Source of the DNA: Siphonodentalium dalli
Taxonomy: Eukaryota; Mollusca; Scaphopoda; Gadilida; Siphonodentaliidae
Reading direction: 5' to 3'
Assembly (NCBI GenBank): GCA_032622095.1
Contig: CP136064.1
Coordinates: 188,839,794-188,903,793 of the forward strand
DNA length: 64,000 nt
Shown here: piece by piece, positions 33,886 through 46,987 of the stretch
How the letters are laid out: each line of letters starts with the position of its first letter
How positions within the stretch are numbered: position 1 is the first letter of the stretch
Position numbers and translations under genes: made by a program
The notes under the pieces: model-generated
Databases searched by the model: none
What the model was told of the DNA's origin: nothing
What the model saw: the letters and a program-made list of their open reading frames with translations, nothing else

Positions 33886-36800
33886 TTTATTGGGATTATA
33901 CATCTTTTTGTTTTAAATTGATCTATTTGGGTTATCGCGCGAACAATTATTTTAAGCGGCCTGGCGACTTCGTTCGAGCCAACGACTCTCTGCAGTGCAG
34001 AGCTTGACTCACTGTGGTAAAACATAGGCGCAATGTTTGGGTTGTCAGCGGACACATATTACACTGTCTGTGTGATCCATGTAAAACGCCAAATACACAA
34101 TATTTACAGAGATTACATGCATGTGTGTATGCACCTTTATAGTATATTAGTCTTTCCCGAACAACATATAAACAAGATAAATTCTTGTACATTTGTATAA
34201 TTATTTCATGCAATTGTCGACACAGTTTGATTCATATAACATTAAAAAAGTGAGAAGATGCTCCATAAGAACGACATTGCATAAAAATGATTAGAATAAC
34301 CAGTTTGGGCATTTGCTATTCCCACTCAAACACCAAGGTGAGTGTTCCACATAACATATCAGGCTTGATAATCACATGCCTGTTTATATCACTTCAAACA
34401 CGACTTGACCAGAAACTTTCGTCGTTTCGTTAAAACCTGATCAGAGCGGAATTTCCCGATTAACACAATTATGGCAACGACAAAGTGTAGTGCGCATGCA
34501 AAGAAAACGAGTAACGACATTTGGTTCGATTGGAATACTGTCATGTAGAGATCTATTTCCTTTCGACCGGAAATGTGATTGGTAGTTGTCAGCTTGCTCG
34601 GCAGGACATTGCTACGTATACCACTATTATTGACAGTATCATTCTGTTTATTTGAATGAGGAAATACATGGTTGTCAAACTTAATGCGTTTTCTCTGGCG
34701 AAAGAAATTAGTTGAATCACGCATGGAGAGTAGGGACAGAAGCGCTTAAGGAATTTCAGAGAAGAAAAAAACCCGCGACGGAACAGATTGTCTGGAGTTT
34801 GATGTATTTGGCTCGTCGGTTCATCTGTTCTTGGGCCGTTTGTTTGTGGACGAAGCGTTTCACGTCATTATATAATTCAATCTCGAGAAAAACGAGATCA
34901 ACATTCGTTATTACGAAAATGCATTCCTTGAATATTTGTTATTATATACCGACCCCATACCGTTCAACAGACTGTGGGTAAAAGATAGATTATGTCATGC
35001 AGATCAACGCATCACAACGGAATTGGACATGTATTGTTTACATGTAGTGCACCAGCCGTGCATCAGTTGAGATACAGTTTCTGGTCAATAATTATTGACT
35101 TCTTTGGAGTAGAATGTTTTGTTTTTCTCGATTCACTCTCGCAAAACCGTCTATGTGACTTCCTACTCGGCGACACAGCCTTCGTTCCTCCACTCGCTAT
35201 ATATCATCAACGCTTGGGGAGATATTATCACATTAATTCGCGGCGAAATTCATGTACAAAGGATGCCAACTTTTACGAAACAATGCCCATTAAGACTATA
35301 CCCAACTGCCTGTATGTTCTTGCTGCTCGCCAGAAAAGCTACTCTTGTTGACATTAACACGTTTTGAGGATGAATAGGAGCATGACTTAGTGAACATATA
35401 GAATCTACATCCATACGCGATATACACTTTCCTTATTTAAATGTGCTCAAACTCTAAAATGGCACATAGACCATACGGCTGTGATTTAGGGGGATTCAGT
35501 TTTGTTACTTTTTGCCCCCATTTTCTGTTCTCAAATTGTTAGTATATATACTATATACTATATAATGTGTGTAAATACCACACGACCTTGCTCACCTTTA
35601 TGTGTACAAACCGCCCAAATTAGTTTATACAACACATACAATGTATTGATGTATGCTCTCCGTTAATGGAGGTTAATAAAGATATATGAATCTCTACTCG
35701 GTCAAGCTAACAGTAGAGATGACTAGCATGGTCGAAGTACTTTAAAACACGCGATATCTGTCAACTTGCTGAGATACTTAACATGAAGACTAGTGTCAAA
35801 TGGACAACATTGGATTTCTTATTAAATTAGTCGAATCACGCATGGCGTGCTTAGTGAGAGATTAATGAAGATCGGGCAATAATTCCCGTCAACAAATATT
35901 TGTTTTAATACAGAACAGATTATCTAGAATTTGATGAGTTTGCCTAGTCGTTTCATGTCTTCTGTGCACCGGTTTTGCCAGGCAATGCGTTTCACATAAC
36001 TAAAATTCAATCTCGAGAAAAATGCATCAATGTCATTATCACTACAGAAAAGCAATTCCATCGCCAACGAATAGTTGTTGTCATAACGTTTGCATAGAGT
36101 TTCTATAGAAACAAAAAACACGACACATCATCTGCATGGCTGAGATTCTCCCCAGGCCATGTCATGTGGACAGACATGTTGCATAAACATCCAGTGAAAT
36201 GTGTTTTTGACACCGAGAAAAAGTAAAAAAGAAAATGCACGCACAGTTTGATGAATTTAACTCTGAGGTCGTGTCAGATGGACACACATGGTTAACAGTC
36301 CGAATACCGAGACACTGAACATGGTTTTTGGCGTAATAGGATTTTTTCTCTCTCAGCGGATTAAATTATACTGCCTTGAACAGAATATCTTCACTGAAAA
36401 CCTGACAGGATTGAGGATTTTTATATTTTCGACAAAATCCAAGATGGCCGCTAAATATTTGGATTTGTATCTCTTCTCGGCTAAAACTGTGACTCTTTAT
36501 ATGAAAACGGTAATTGCTACGTGGAACTATTTAAGCCCGACTTGGCTATAAGCGTCCCAATTGTTCCAAACAAAACTCATAAAAAAAGGCATGCCACCCA
36601 TCGATGAATGAATGATGTGAACTTATCTGGGCAAGACCAGAACAACTGGGTGGCTATTTTATATAAATGTTGATCAGTAGTAAATACAGTATTGTATTGT
36701 TGGTTTGCTTCTAATGTAAGTTGTTATGCCTTCAGCATTGCAGTGATGCTGGTTTCATGATCAACGGGCGTCATGTCATTTAGATGGCGATATATACTGC

Positions 36801-37656
36801 TTTCGTTTTTTGGGATGTGTTGCCTGATTTGAATCTCTTAGGTATGCGGGTATTATACCCATTGCATTCGGGACAGTTCTCTGTATTGAGAATGTCATTT
36901 AAAAAAAATGAACACTGAAGTTCTATGGTTCTGCGCACCGCCATTTGTTGCGACACAACATAGTGTGACGAGGAGGCACAGTTCTCTGAGTATGCGAGAG
37001 TGACATGTCGGGTCGACATCCAATTCATATTTTCGGCTCCACAACCGCGTTTGTTTCTTGTTGAGTCAACACAACATTTTCCGTTCCGAGAAGCAATGTC
37101 GGCATCAAGGTTGTCAATAACTACCCGTATGAGTCCATCATCGGAGCGTCATGTGCATTGTGTGTTGCCATCACTGCTGTGGATATTTTAATCGCAGTAA
37201 CCCGTCATTGGGACATGTAACACAAAATCTTGCATAGTTTTCAATATTTCTTTTGAGTCGCTTATCATAGCAGCCAACCCAAATTGTAAGTTCCACGCAA
37301 TACTGGGGTCAATTTGTTGCTGACCATCAGCTCAATGGAATTAACGAAAGAGAACGTCGGTAAAGAGCGCTATTGTGTAATTGTTGAACGTGGACATCGA
37401 TAGAGAGTGTTTTGTGCAGACTGTTGAAATAGGTGGGCGCTGATAATATATTGAACGCTAACGTGTATATTTGTTGACAGTGAGCGTTCAAAAAGAATAT
37501 TAATATGTACATTATTGGAGTTAAAGCATACAGTAGTTTAAAGAGTGGCACTATTTGCAGCGAATACCGATGGTTCTAACGATACACCATTTATACGTTC
37601 TTTATGGGCGATTTTCTTACTCCACGTATGCACCATTTAATATTCCCGCGAACTTA
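33886..37656. other. Largest stretch without recognised elements; one diverged duplication
   Basis: No gene is supported. About 220-250 bp at 34708-34925 and 35826-36065 are diverged direct copies, sharing GAATCACGCATGG, GAACAGATT.TCT.GA.TTTGATG and AATTCAATCTCGAGAAAAA. Minus-strand frames at 34389-34724 (with a short hydrophobic segment) and 35924-36121 overlap them. The shared DNA does not keep one reading frame throughout, so exons are not established. Frames at 34992-35351 and 36780-37028 are also unrecognised. An AAGATGGCCGC motif is at about 36442. Confidence 0.4.
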
Positions 37657-40600
37657 TAGTCCAGGAGATATTGGTCAACCTCTGCACACACCCCCCCCCC
37701 CCCAGGACTCAACTTCACCCCACTAATTTTCTTTCTTAATGTCTCCTCTAATGTTTTTCACTTGTTAACACTTGTGGCCGCAGAGACTCCTAACAAGATG
37801 GCGTCCATCATGACGTCCATTTCTTTTATATGCACCAGGTCTCTTTGATCGCCGTTATAGTAAAGATGATATCACATGCGGTCTTGCTTTCCGCTCGATT
37901 CGTTATGGTAATATACAACCCTTACAAATTAGCCAAAAATCCGACACCAAATCCAATATGGCGACCAAGATGGCCGCCGAAATGTGAAAATATGGTATTT
38001 TTCTGACATTTCACCACCTTTTGTTTGTCTCTGTGGGAAAATATTGGCATCTTGGCGTGATGTTATACATTTATCGTATAGAAGAGTCATTGGCGAACAC
38101 ATGGGGACCATAATATACATTCATTGTGGGATATTTTTGTCCGATATCACGTTTTCCCAAATGCCGGTATAATAGGTCAAAGCCGAATCGACGTTAATAA
38201 AGCGATGTAATGTTTCGAATCAATGAATGTTACTGCTATCATAACAACACCCATACATATATATGTGCAGGAGATACTCGAGCTATGATTCCTCTTATAC
38301 CTGAGTTGAGGAATATTCACCCAAAACCAAGATGGCGGCCAAAATGGCCACCAGAAATAGAAAAATGCCGAAAATCACTGATTTTAACATCAGTGAGCAT
38401 TATTGTCATGACAACTCCACACCTGCTTACTATTATGAGTTGGGAACATTTAGGCGAAGAACTTTCCTTGTACCATATCCAAATAAAAGTCCCCCAAATT
38501 CAAAATGGCGCCCACAATGGCGGACAGATTTTGAAAAATCACCGAAATTCCCTCATATTCACATTATTGGGCATTATTGTCGAGACAACTCCACCATGCT
38601 TACAGTTGAATTGGAATACTGAAGTGAAGTAATTACCTTACATCTCATGCAAGAAATTGTCTTCCAAATCGAAGATGGCGGCCAAAATGGCGACCGAAAT
38701 TTGAAAACACGTCTACATTTCTTTACTTTCTTACGATGGGCGTTATTGTTTCGCGATTTCTACCCACCATTACATGTTGATATGGAATATTGATATTAAA
38801 TATTCATTAGGGTTTGGCAATTGATACTCAGTCAAGATGGCGGCCAAACTGGTGGCCAGAAATTGAAAAGAAGTCGATATTATCACATACTAATTTCAAC
38901 TTTTAGTCATAATACCGATCTGTATAGACGAAACGGTACATAATATAAGCCACCTATTAGTTCCAATATAAGTCGTAGCCTTTTGGAAGGATGAAAACCC
39001 ACAATCGCGATGTGACATTTCAAAATCCATTCTTGACTATAAAGGGCCCATACTGGTCGTAACCGTATATATGTGCGCCGAATAGTAAAATTATGACTTC
39101 CAAGAATCAAAACAACAGTACCTGAGCTTATTCTGATTTGCCACATTCAGCATTATCTTGACCAGTTTCCGTCTCTTCGTCAGATTAATCTATCTCGCTC
39201 ACAACAACACAGTTTTCTACACTTCCTCGTAGAAGGGTCCCACTAATCGGAATGTTTCAAACAATATATATGCCGGTGTCAAGCTCACGTGTTTGTTTCG
39301 AAAGCTTTGAATTCTTATCCTTATTCTTGTCGAGCTTCATTCGTGGTATAGCTTATGGTATAATTCATATGCTACATATGGGGTATGCGCGTCATATTGT
39401 GCGATAAACTAGACAGGTATTCGGTCGATGCGTATACTAGCTTTCAGAAGGACCTATGTATCTGCGTATGTTCAGCTTTGGTGAGCTAATGGGGGTAACA
39501 ACATGTACACCTGATGATCTTCGCAAACAGCCACTTCTCAATATATGGTTCAACTATTCACATACTCATCTAATGCACTGACGTACCCGGACAACTTCTG
39601 TATATGGCTTCGAATGTTGAAAGCCTGATATTTGACGGATGCCTTTCTGCTAAGGCGCAGGAGACCATAATACATAATATGCCCACACTTCTTGAACATG
39701 ATCATAAGAACAATCTTGTTGGCGTCCAGCCATCGTCTCGCCGAACAGATCCAAGCAGATGATAACAATACACACAGTGCTAGTTTGCGGGAATGTGTCA
39801 TGATAGTGGAAATGAAATTGGACCATGACTGCACCGCCCCTTATTTTGGTATGTTTTAGATTCAGACAGGATCTCATGTGTGGCTTTGCTTTCCTTGTAT
39901 GCTAAGATTGTAGGTTCCCATCCGTTTGGAAGCCGTTCTTAATTAACTGGACCAGGCGTGTACCATTGGCTACTACTGTATAAGCCCCACCGACTGGGGT
40001 GTAGTCTTAACGGCGATGCCTTTGATAGTTGGCTGATATGTCATACTCACGCTGGGTGGTGGTCGGTATGTTTCAAGAAAGTACAAATGCCATCAACACA
40101 AGGGTTAAGTGTTCAACGCGAAGAACAACCAGAGGAATGTTACGTTGATGAGCTATGACATTCCGTTCAACATACGTTGGGCACACCAAGTGATTTATTA
40201 GTAACATCACCATTGCGACCATTGTCCTACATGAGACATTAACTACTATATTCTAAAGTTATATATATATAAAGCTATATGATCACAAAGATCGCGTTCC
40301 CCAACGTCCACAGCCAATGCCATCGAGACTATAAATTGTGCTTTAAATACATAGTGAAATAAATGCACCACAGTTCCTGACATTTTCTTGAATAATACAG
40401 CCCACATACTGACACTAACCCTGCGAGAGGATAACAAAAACGCATACCTTCATGGCATAAAGACATTATCCTTTAGTCCTTCCGACTGTTTTGGGGGAGG
40501 CTAGCATAGTATTATCCAGACAAAATTGATCGTCTTGTCAAGTTGAATCAGAACGGCTTCGAAACGGATGTGGAAATACAATCTTACCAAACCAAAAAAA

Positions 40601-42752
40601 AAGGCACGCATTACATTCTATATCTTAACCATGCACCAGGTATAGGGGTGGTGTATACCGTTGCCCATTTCATTCCCACTATCATGGCGCATGTCCACAA
40701 CTAGCACCGCGAGTATTGTTCTTGTCTGCTGGGAGATATTCGACGAGACAACTGCTGGACGTCACACAGTTTGCTTCGGATCATGGTCAAGAAGTGTGGG
40801 TAATCGGTACATTATGGTCTTCTCCTTAGCAGATAGACATCTGTCCAAGGGAATTCGACAGCTAGCAACCTTCGAAACACTGTCAAAGTTGTCCACTGAG
40901 TTTGAGTTCGCTGAGTTTGTGAGTTGACGAACCATCTATTGAGACGTGACTAGCTACCTGGTTCGCCAGTTGTACATGGCGTTATCCCCATGGGGTATGA
41001 GACACATACATAGAGATGACCATCTGTAAGCTTGTATACTCATTGACCACATACCTTCCTAGTTCAAGATGACGCACAAATCCCATATTTAGCAAATATT
41101 TAAAATCGTAAGCTAGACACCGGAAAATGAGCTGTTTGAAAAGTTATGATTAGAGGGACCCTTCTCCCAGGAAGTGGTGAATACTTTGTCGGTGTGAGCG
41201 ACCTAGATTTATCAGACAAAGAAATGGAAGCTGGTCCAGATAATTATGGACGTGACGTGGCAAATCAGAATCTGTTATCAGGTAATTGTTCTGATATGAC
41301 TATTCGGCGCACCTACGGTTACGGCCATTATCGGCGCTGAGTGGAGACTGGATTTCGAAATGCCACATCGCGATATTAATCGTGGATTTTCATCTTTCCA
41401 GAAGTACACGAGCTATGTCATGCGTTTTGATACGTTTAAGTTCAACTAATAGATGGTTTATGTACAGTTTCGTCCATACATACCGATATTATGACAAAAA
41501 GTTGAAATTAGCATGTGATAATATCGACTTCTTTTCAATTTCTGGCCGCCAGTTTGGCCACCATCTTGACTGTGAGTATCAATTGCCAAACCCTAATGAA
41601 TACTTCATATCAATAGTCCACATCAACATGCAATGGTGGGTAGAAATCGCGAAACGATAATGCCCAAAGTAAGAAAGTAAAGGGATGCAGGCGTGTTTTC
41701 AAATTTCGGTCGCCATTTTGGCAGCCATCTTCGATTTGGAAAGCCATTTCTTGCATGGGATGTAAGGTAATTACTTCACATCGGTATTGACAACTCAACT
41801 GTAAGCATGGCTGGAGTTGTCTCTACAATAATGCCCAATGGTGTGAATATGAGGGAATTTCGGTGATTTTTCAAAATCTGTCCGCCATTTGGGCGCCATT
41901 TTGGATTTGGGGAACTTTTATTTGGATATGGTACAAGGTAAGTTCTTCGCCTAAGTGTTCCCAACTCACAATAGTAAGCAGGTGTGAATTTATCATGACA
42001 ATAATGCTCACTGATGTTAAAATCAGCGATTTTCGGCGATTTTTTATTTCTGGTGGCCATTTTGGCCGCCATCTTGGATTAGGGTGAATATTTCTCAACT
42101 CAGGTATAAGAGGAATCCTTGTTCGACTATCTCCTGTACATATATATGCATGGGTGTTGTTATGATGGCAATAACATTCATTGATTCGAAACATTACATC
42201 ACGTTATTGGCGTTGATTCGGCTTTGACCTATTATACCGGCATTTGGAAAAACGTGATAACGGACAAAAATATCCCACAATGAATGTATATTATGGTCCC
42301 CATATCTTCGCCAATGACTCTTCTATACGATAAATGTATAACATCACGCCAAGATGCCAATATTTTCCCACAGAGACAAACAAAAGGTGGTGAAATGTCA
42401 GAAAAATAGCATATTTTCACATTTCGGCGGCCAAGATGGCCGCCATATTGGATTCTGGTGTCGGATTTTTGGCTAATTTGTAAGGGTTGTATATTACCAT
42501 AACGAATCGAGCGGAAAGCAAGACCGCATGTGATATCATCTTTACTATAACGGCGATCAAAGAGACCTGGTGCATATAAAAAAAATGGCCGCCATGATGG
42601 ACGCCATCTTGTCTGGAGTCTCTGCGGCCACTTTTTTTTCTTGTTAACTAGTGAAAAAAATTAGAGGAGACATTAAGAAAGAAAATTAGTGGGGTGAAGT
42701 TGAGTCTGGGGGGGGGGGGGGGTGCAGAGGTTGACCAATATCTCCTGGACTA
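37657..42752. mobile_element. Giant foldback element, complete copy
   Basis: The element is 5,096 bp. Its termini are TAGTCCAGGAGATATTGG and the complement, with TTA flanking both (37654-37656 and 42753-42755). The outer arms are near-identical for hundreds of bases. Homology between the halves continues inward: blocks near 39700-39760 pair with 40725-40815, and near 39895-39945 with 40535-40595, leaving a centre of roughly 600 bp. The arms contain tandem modules of about 150 bp, each starting with an AAGATGGCGGCC-type string. All open frames are short and no transposase was recognised. A TTA duplication fits the TWA preference of PIF/Harbinger elements, but the superfamily is not proven. Confidence 0.88.
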
Positions 42753-43550
42753 TTACTATAGTTACTCAGTAAAAGCCGTATTACATTTGGGTCCGTATAG
42801 TGAGATTATTAAAAACTATCTTTGTTGTATGAATCCGACTTGATTTAGTCCTATTTGAGATGTGGACATCACTTTAATGGCAGATATCTCAAATTGCTCA
42901 ATGCTGTCTAAACCAGATTCAGTGAAAATTTGGCATTTACCCGCTAGACTAACACACGATGTAAAGACTCAAGTATTTAATCACACATTGAGGTGCCATT
43001 TCGTGAATCTTAGCGGGCACTTGTTGCGCTGTGTTCAAGCGAAATACTGAGTATAACAAATCCCTATATACACCATGCACTATATAGCTCCGAGAAATGA
43101 ACAGCTGGTGTGTACCAGTCAAATGTTGTTTTGATGCTGAGAAAAGTAAAGTTTGCTGCATTTAGCTCAAGGTCAAGGTCAACTTCAAGGGGCATGAACT
43201 GTTTTTCAGTTTTGTTCCAGCTGCATGGTTATTCAGCGATATAGCTATAGCTCCCCTAAAATCGTGAGAAATCGAAGGGAAATTTTAGACCAGAGTGTAT
43301 TCGGAACAAATCGTTGATGTTCGGCGAGACTAGACTTTAGAGTGGTTTTACAAAATCAGGATTAGCAGTTATATCACGCAGTTATACTATGGTACTATAC
43401 GTCATCAAGTTATGTGTACGATTTAACTGTAGCCACACATACACGAGGTCATAACCGTTACAACGGACAGGGGTTCAATTATTTCGTTTTATACAAAAAT
43501 CTTCATTTAAAGATAATGAAACTATTTATACCCCCCCCCCCCCAACTGTA
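42753..43550. other. No gene recognised; C-run
   Basis: AT-rich, no supported gene. A C-run at about 43531-43543 precedes a stretch of TCCGTC-type text. Confidence 0.4.
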
Positions 43551-44330
43551 TACTGGAATCAGCTTGTCCGTCGTCTAGCCGTTCATCCGTCCGTGGACAC
43601 AAGTTTGTCCGGAGTTTTTCTCAGCCGTTTTTCAATTTTCCGGGAAACTTGGCACATATATACATCAACCACCATGATCCCGAACCTGTGTACCTGAGAT
43701 TATGATGTCTGTCCCACTGTTTTTTATGGAGTTATCCCACTTTTTCGACTTATATAACATTTTCAATACAGGGGCACACCTTTGTCCGAGCTTTTATTCC
43801 TACATTTTTTGGTTAATTTAAAAAAACAAACTTTGCACAGATATTTAGTACCATGGGAACATGTGCACCTGTGATTATGATGTCTGTCCGACATTTTGTG
43901 TGTGTGGAGTTATCCCCCTTTTTCGACATAGAAAATGTTCAATACAGGGGTATACCTTGTCCGAGCTTCTATTCCTACATTTTTGTTTCAATTTTGTTAA
44001 AACTTGGCACAGATATTTAGTACCATGGGAACATGTGCACCTGCACTTGATACAGACATCAACCACCAAGGGAACATGAACACCTGCGATTTAACGTTGG
44101 TCAGACTTATTTTCGCAGAGTTATTGGCCTTCTTGACTTAGAATATTTTCAATAGTCGACACAATTTTGTCCGGATTTTTTCTCAGTTGTTTACGGACTT
44201 TTTTTTATTTAACTTTGCGGAGACATCAACCACCATGGGATCATGTGCACCTGTGATTTTAATGTTGGTCAGACTTATTTTGGCGGAGTTATTGACCTTC
44301 TTGACTTAGAATATTTTCATTTTTCTCAGT
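43551..44330 (+). repeat. Diverged tandem repeat, about four units of 170-210 bp
   Basis: The string ACCATGGGAACATGTGCACC and following TGTGATT..GATGTCTGTC.. recur near 43695, 43870, 44083 and 44251. Each is followed by GGAGTTAT.CC.CTTTTTCGACTTA and TTTGTCCG.. blocks. A short TCCGTCC run precedes the array. This organisation is like dispersed molluscan repeats I recall, but I cannot name the family. Confidence 0.7.
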
Positions 44331-44469
44331 AATATTTGTTTTTACTAAACACGGGGGATATCCTAAGTCCCATTGGGAAAGTCACACCTCTATTTTGTTC
44401 TGTTGTATAGCGTGCCATCACTTACCAAACATGCATGGCGTACGCCATCTATCCTCAATTGGTCAGATT

Positions 44470-44690
44470 ACCATATCAATAATAACAATTCCATATGGTA
44501 TATTTTATGTTCAATGTAAGTTTATGTAACGTAATTATATAGCTGGTGGATAAATAATCATTGTTTAAACCAATTTGTCACCATATCCATTATAACAATT
44601 CCATATGTATATTTTATATACAATGCATTTTTATGTAACGTAATTATAGCTGGTGGATAAATAATCATTGTTTAAACCAATTGGTCAATT
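44470..44690. repeat. 110-bp tandem duplication
   Basis: Two adjacent copies begin near 44470 and 44580. They share ATAACAATTCCATATG, TATGTAACGTAATTATA and GCTGGTGGATAAATAATCAT with few differences, so the duplication is fairly recent. Confidence 0.88.
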
Positions 44691-44699
44691 GAATATATA

Positions 44700-44813
44700 G
44701 AGGATATCCACACTTATTCAGTGGACATGGGTTATATCTCATGAGTGATGCTAAAAGATTGAATTTACACGAGTGGCTTTAGCCCATATCCACTGAAAAA
44801 GTGTGGATATTCT
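44700..44813. repeat. Short inverted-repeat element, arms about 34 bp
   Basis: AGGATATCCACACTTATTCA at the left pairs with its near-complement at 44780-44812, and both arms continue into CCCAT/ATGGG. The loop is about 46 bp. It is MITE-like, but no target duplication is clear. Confidence 0.75.
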
Positions 44814-46807
44814 GTTTATTATATACTTTAGTTACTTGCCTATGGCCCCCAATGAATGGCAATACATCAGAAAGTTCAAGCTGATATCACTCACTATTGG
44901 GATATCACTTATATATCTCACTGCTAAAACCTTATAATTCATGGGCAAGTATATAATAAAGTATTTTAGATGTTGTGCACAATCTGGTAGATTTCGCATA
45001 AGGCGAATATCTATGGGTCCCCGCGTATTTAATAAATATACTCGTCATTTTAGCAAAACGGATTTTTGGCACGATATAACATCTACGACGACGATTAGCT
45101 AACTGTAACTGCTAGCTAGACGTGAGTTTGCGATACATCTCTGTTATCAAATCTAAAACAAAGTACTCTAGAGGAATAGATTTGAGAACATAGCATTTCA
45201 GACAAAACGTCTCACGTCTATGACATTGAAAACTGCCCAATGGTAACTGAAATATACACTCTGCCAAGAAGCTCACCATCGACTTTGTTCGCACGAGCAG
45301 CGTTCACATATAACACGGGATACAATAATTAAGTTTCTTTTCCAAACCAACATGCATAACACGAAGAAGACGCTCCGCGAATCTCAATGCGCACATTGAA
45401 ACCGACTAGAACCGTTGCACTGAGTTCGTTTGGAAATATAACATAGGTGCCTCACTATTGCGTTGTGTGGTATTTCACCACAATTAACACACCTACACAG
45501 AGCGGTATAGTCTGTCAATGTTTGAAGTGCGACATTGAGGTTATACAATCTAAACCTAGAACATATATACAAACATCAATTGAGGTCATATATAAAGCAT
45601 ATACAGATTCACGCACAATATAACAAATTATTGGTAGGAAATCAAGTACAAGCTTTCTATACTAAATAGTTTTTCCCATTCAATTATAGAAGTATGAATT
45701 GGAACAGTCTATTATCCGTTTTGATGGGTGTTCAGGCAATAAAAGCAGACGACAGACAGAAAAAAAATAGATACGACAACAACAACAGAATGATTAATAT
45801 CCATTGCGGGAAATGTTCAGATAGGTCTCTTGTTGAACTTATTATCTTAACATTTCCTGAGGGAACTACGCGTCACTGAGTATTTATTATAGAAAGGGTT
45901 AATGTGAACAATATATACAGACACGAGAAGCAGGTATATTGGAGGTTGTCAGGGACGTGGCTTGGATGGTATTATTTGGGGTGTCAAACTTCTAAATTCC
46001 AACTGCACTAGACTGCACCCCTTTGAACCACAATATATATAGTTTTGACTGTGAGCAATTTCGTTTGTATCTTGGGTTAGTATTTTCCAACTGATATCTC
46101 GACCCTTCCAAGTATTGGTCAATTCTAGCCTAGTGTCCACCACTTCTGTCCAGTTGCCATGTTTGGAAATGTTCGAACTGAGTCAAATAGGAACAAAAGT
46201 AGGAACAAATTCAGCTCTTGTATATATGGACTAAAACAACTTCACAATAAATATAGCTGGAAATCATACTGACAGAACAATTTGTTGTTATTTTCCTATC
46301 TCAATTTCCACTACATCAGCGGGCAACACGTGGCTAGCTTTGGCATAGTAATTATGACGACCATTTGTCACCAAACTCCACCATAATAAATTGTCACACC
46401 TACTATGCCATCGCTACTGTGGTACCTGTGTCCGCAGCCAATAGACGACATATGCCCCAATTAAGCTAACCGACCAGTTAGTAGTAACTTAAACCTATTT
46501 CCCGAGTCACCACGTCCCTGATTGTCCTACGTGTAAAGTGGTGCAAGCTATTACAAGGTTACAAGGGATAGACATCAAACATCCAATCATAACTTTAATT
46601 GACGGACACAGCATGACACAGTGGGTCGTCTGAAAATTGTATGTGCATATGCTAGTGAAATACAAACAAGAAGGAAGAAGAATCAACAAAATACATGTAT
46701 GCTTAATTATCATGAGAGCAGAAACTTACCACTCGCTGGAACTATCGTCTCTAGTTACCTACACGAAGTAATTATACAATAATATAATCTATATCTAGAT
46801 TTTTCGG
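44814..46807. other. No gene recognised
   Basis: No supported gene. A relative of the hairpin repeat at 22681 lies at 45811-45900 (GAAATGTTCAGATAGG...GAACTTATTATCTTAACATT). Several 60-65-codon frames have no recognisable motif. Confidence 0.45.
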
Positions 46808-46987
46808 ATATCCCTTTCATGACTGGAGCTTCCTGAAATTTTGCGAAAACCCTGTGCCAGTGCATTCTCTTATATATACGAAAATGCATTGGCCTAACAA
46901 TATTTACCTTGATCTTGTAAGCCAAGAATGCATTGGCAAATGGGTTTTAATGCTGCACCAGCGCAGCTCCCGTCATGAAAGGGTTAA
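46808..46987. mobile_element. TTAA-type MITE, CCCTTTCATGACTGGAGC type
   Basis: The left end reads CCCTTTCATGACTGGAGCTT and the right is CAGCTCCCGTCATGAAAGGG then TTAA (46984-46987). The left TTAA is mutated (ATAT). The interior has the CCTGTGCCAGTGCATTCTC string with a partly deleted partner arm. It is closest to the copy at 657-826. Confidence 0.8.

Noticed and set aside
38210-38632. 140-codon frame whose relatives occur in all foldback arms (26496-26879, 41871-42194 minus)
   Set aside because: The shared peptide follows from shared repeat DNA. Length and end points differ among copies, and the text comes from GATGGCGGCC-type modules.
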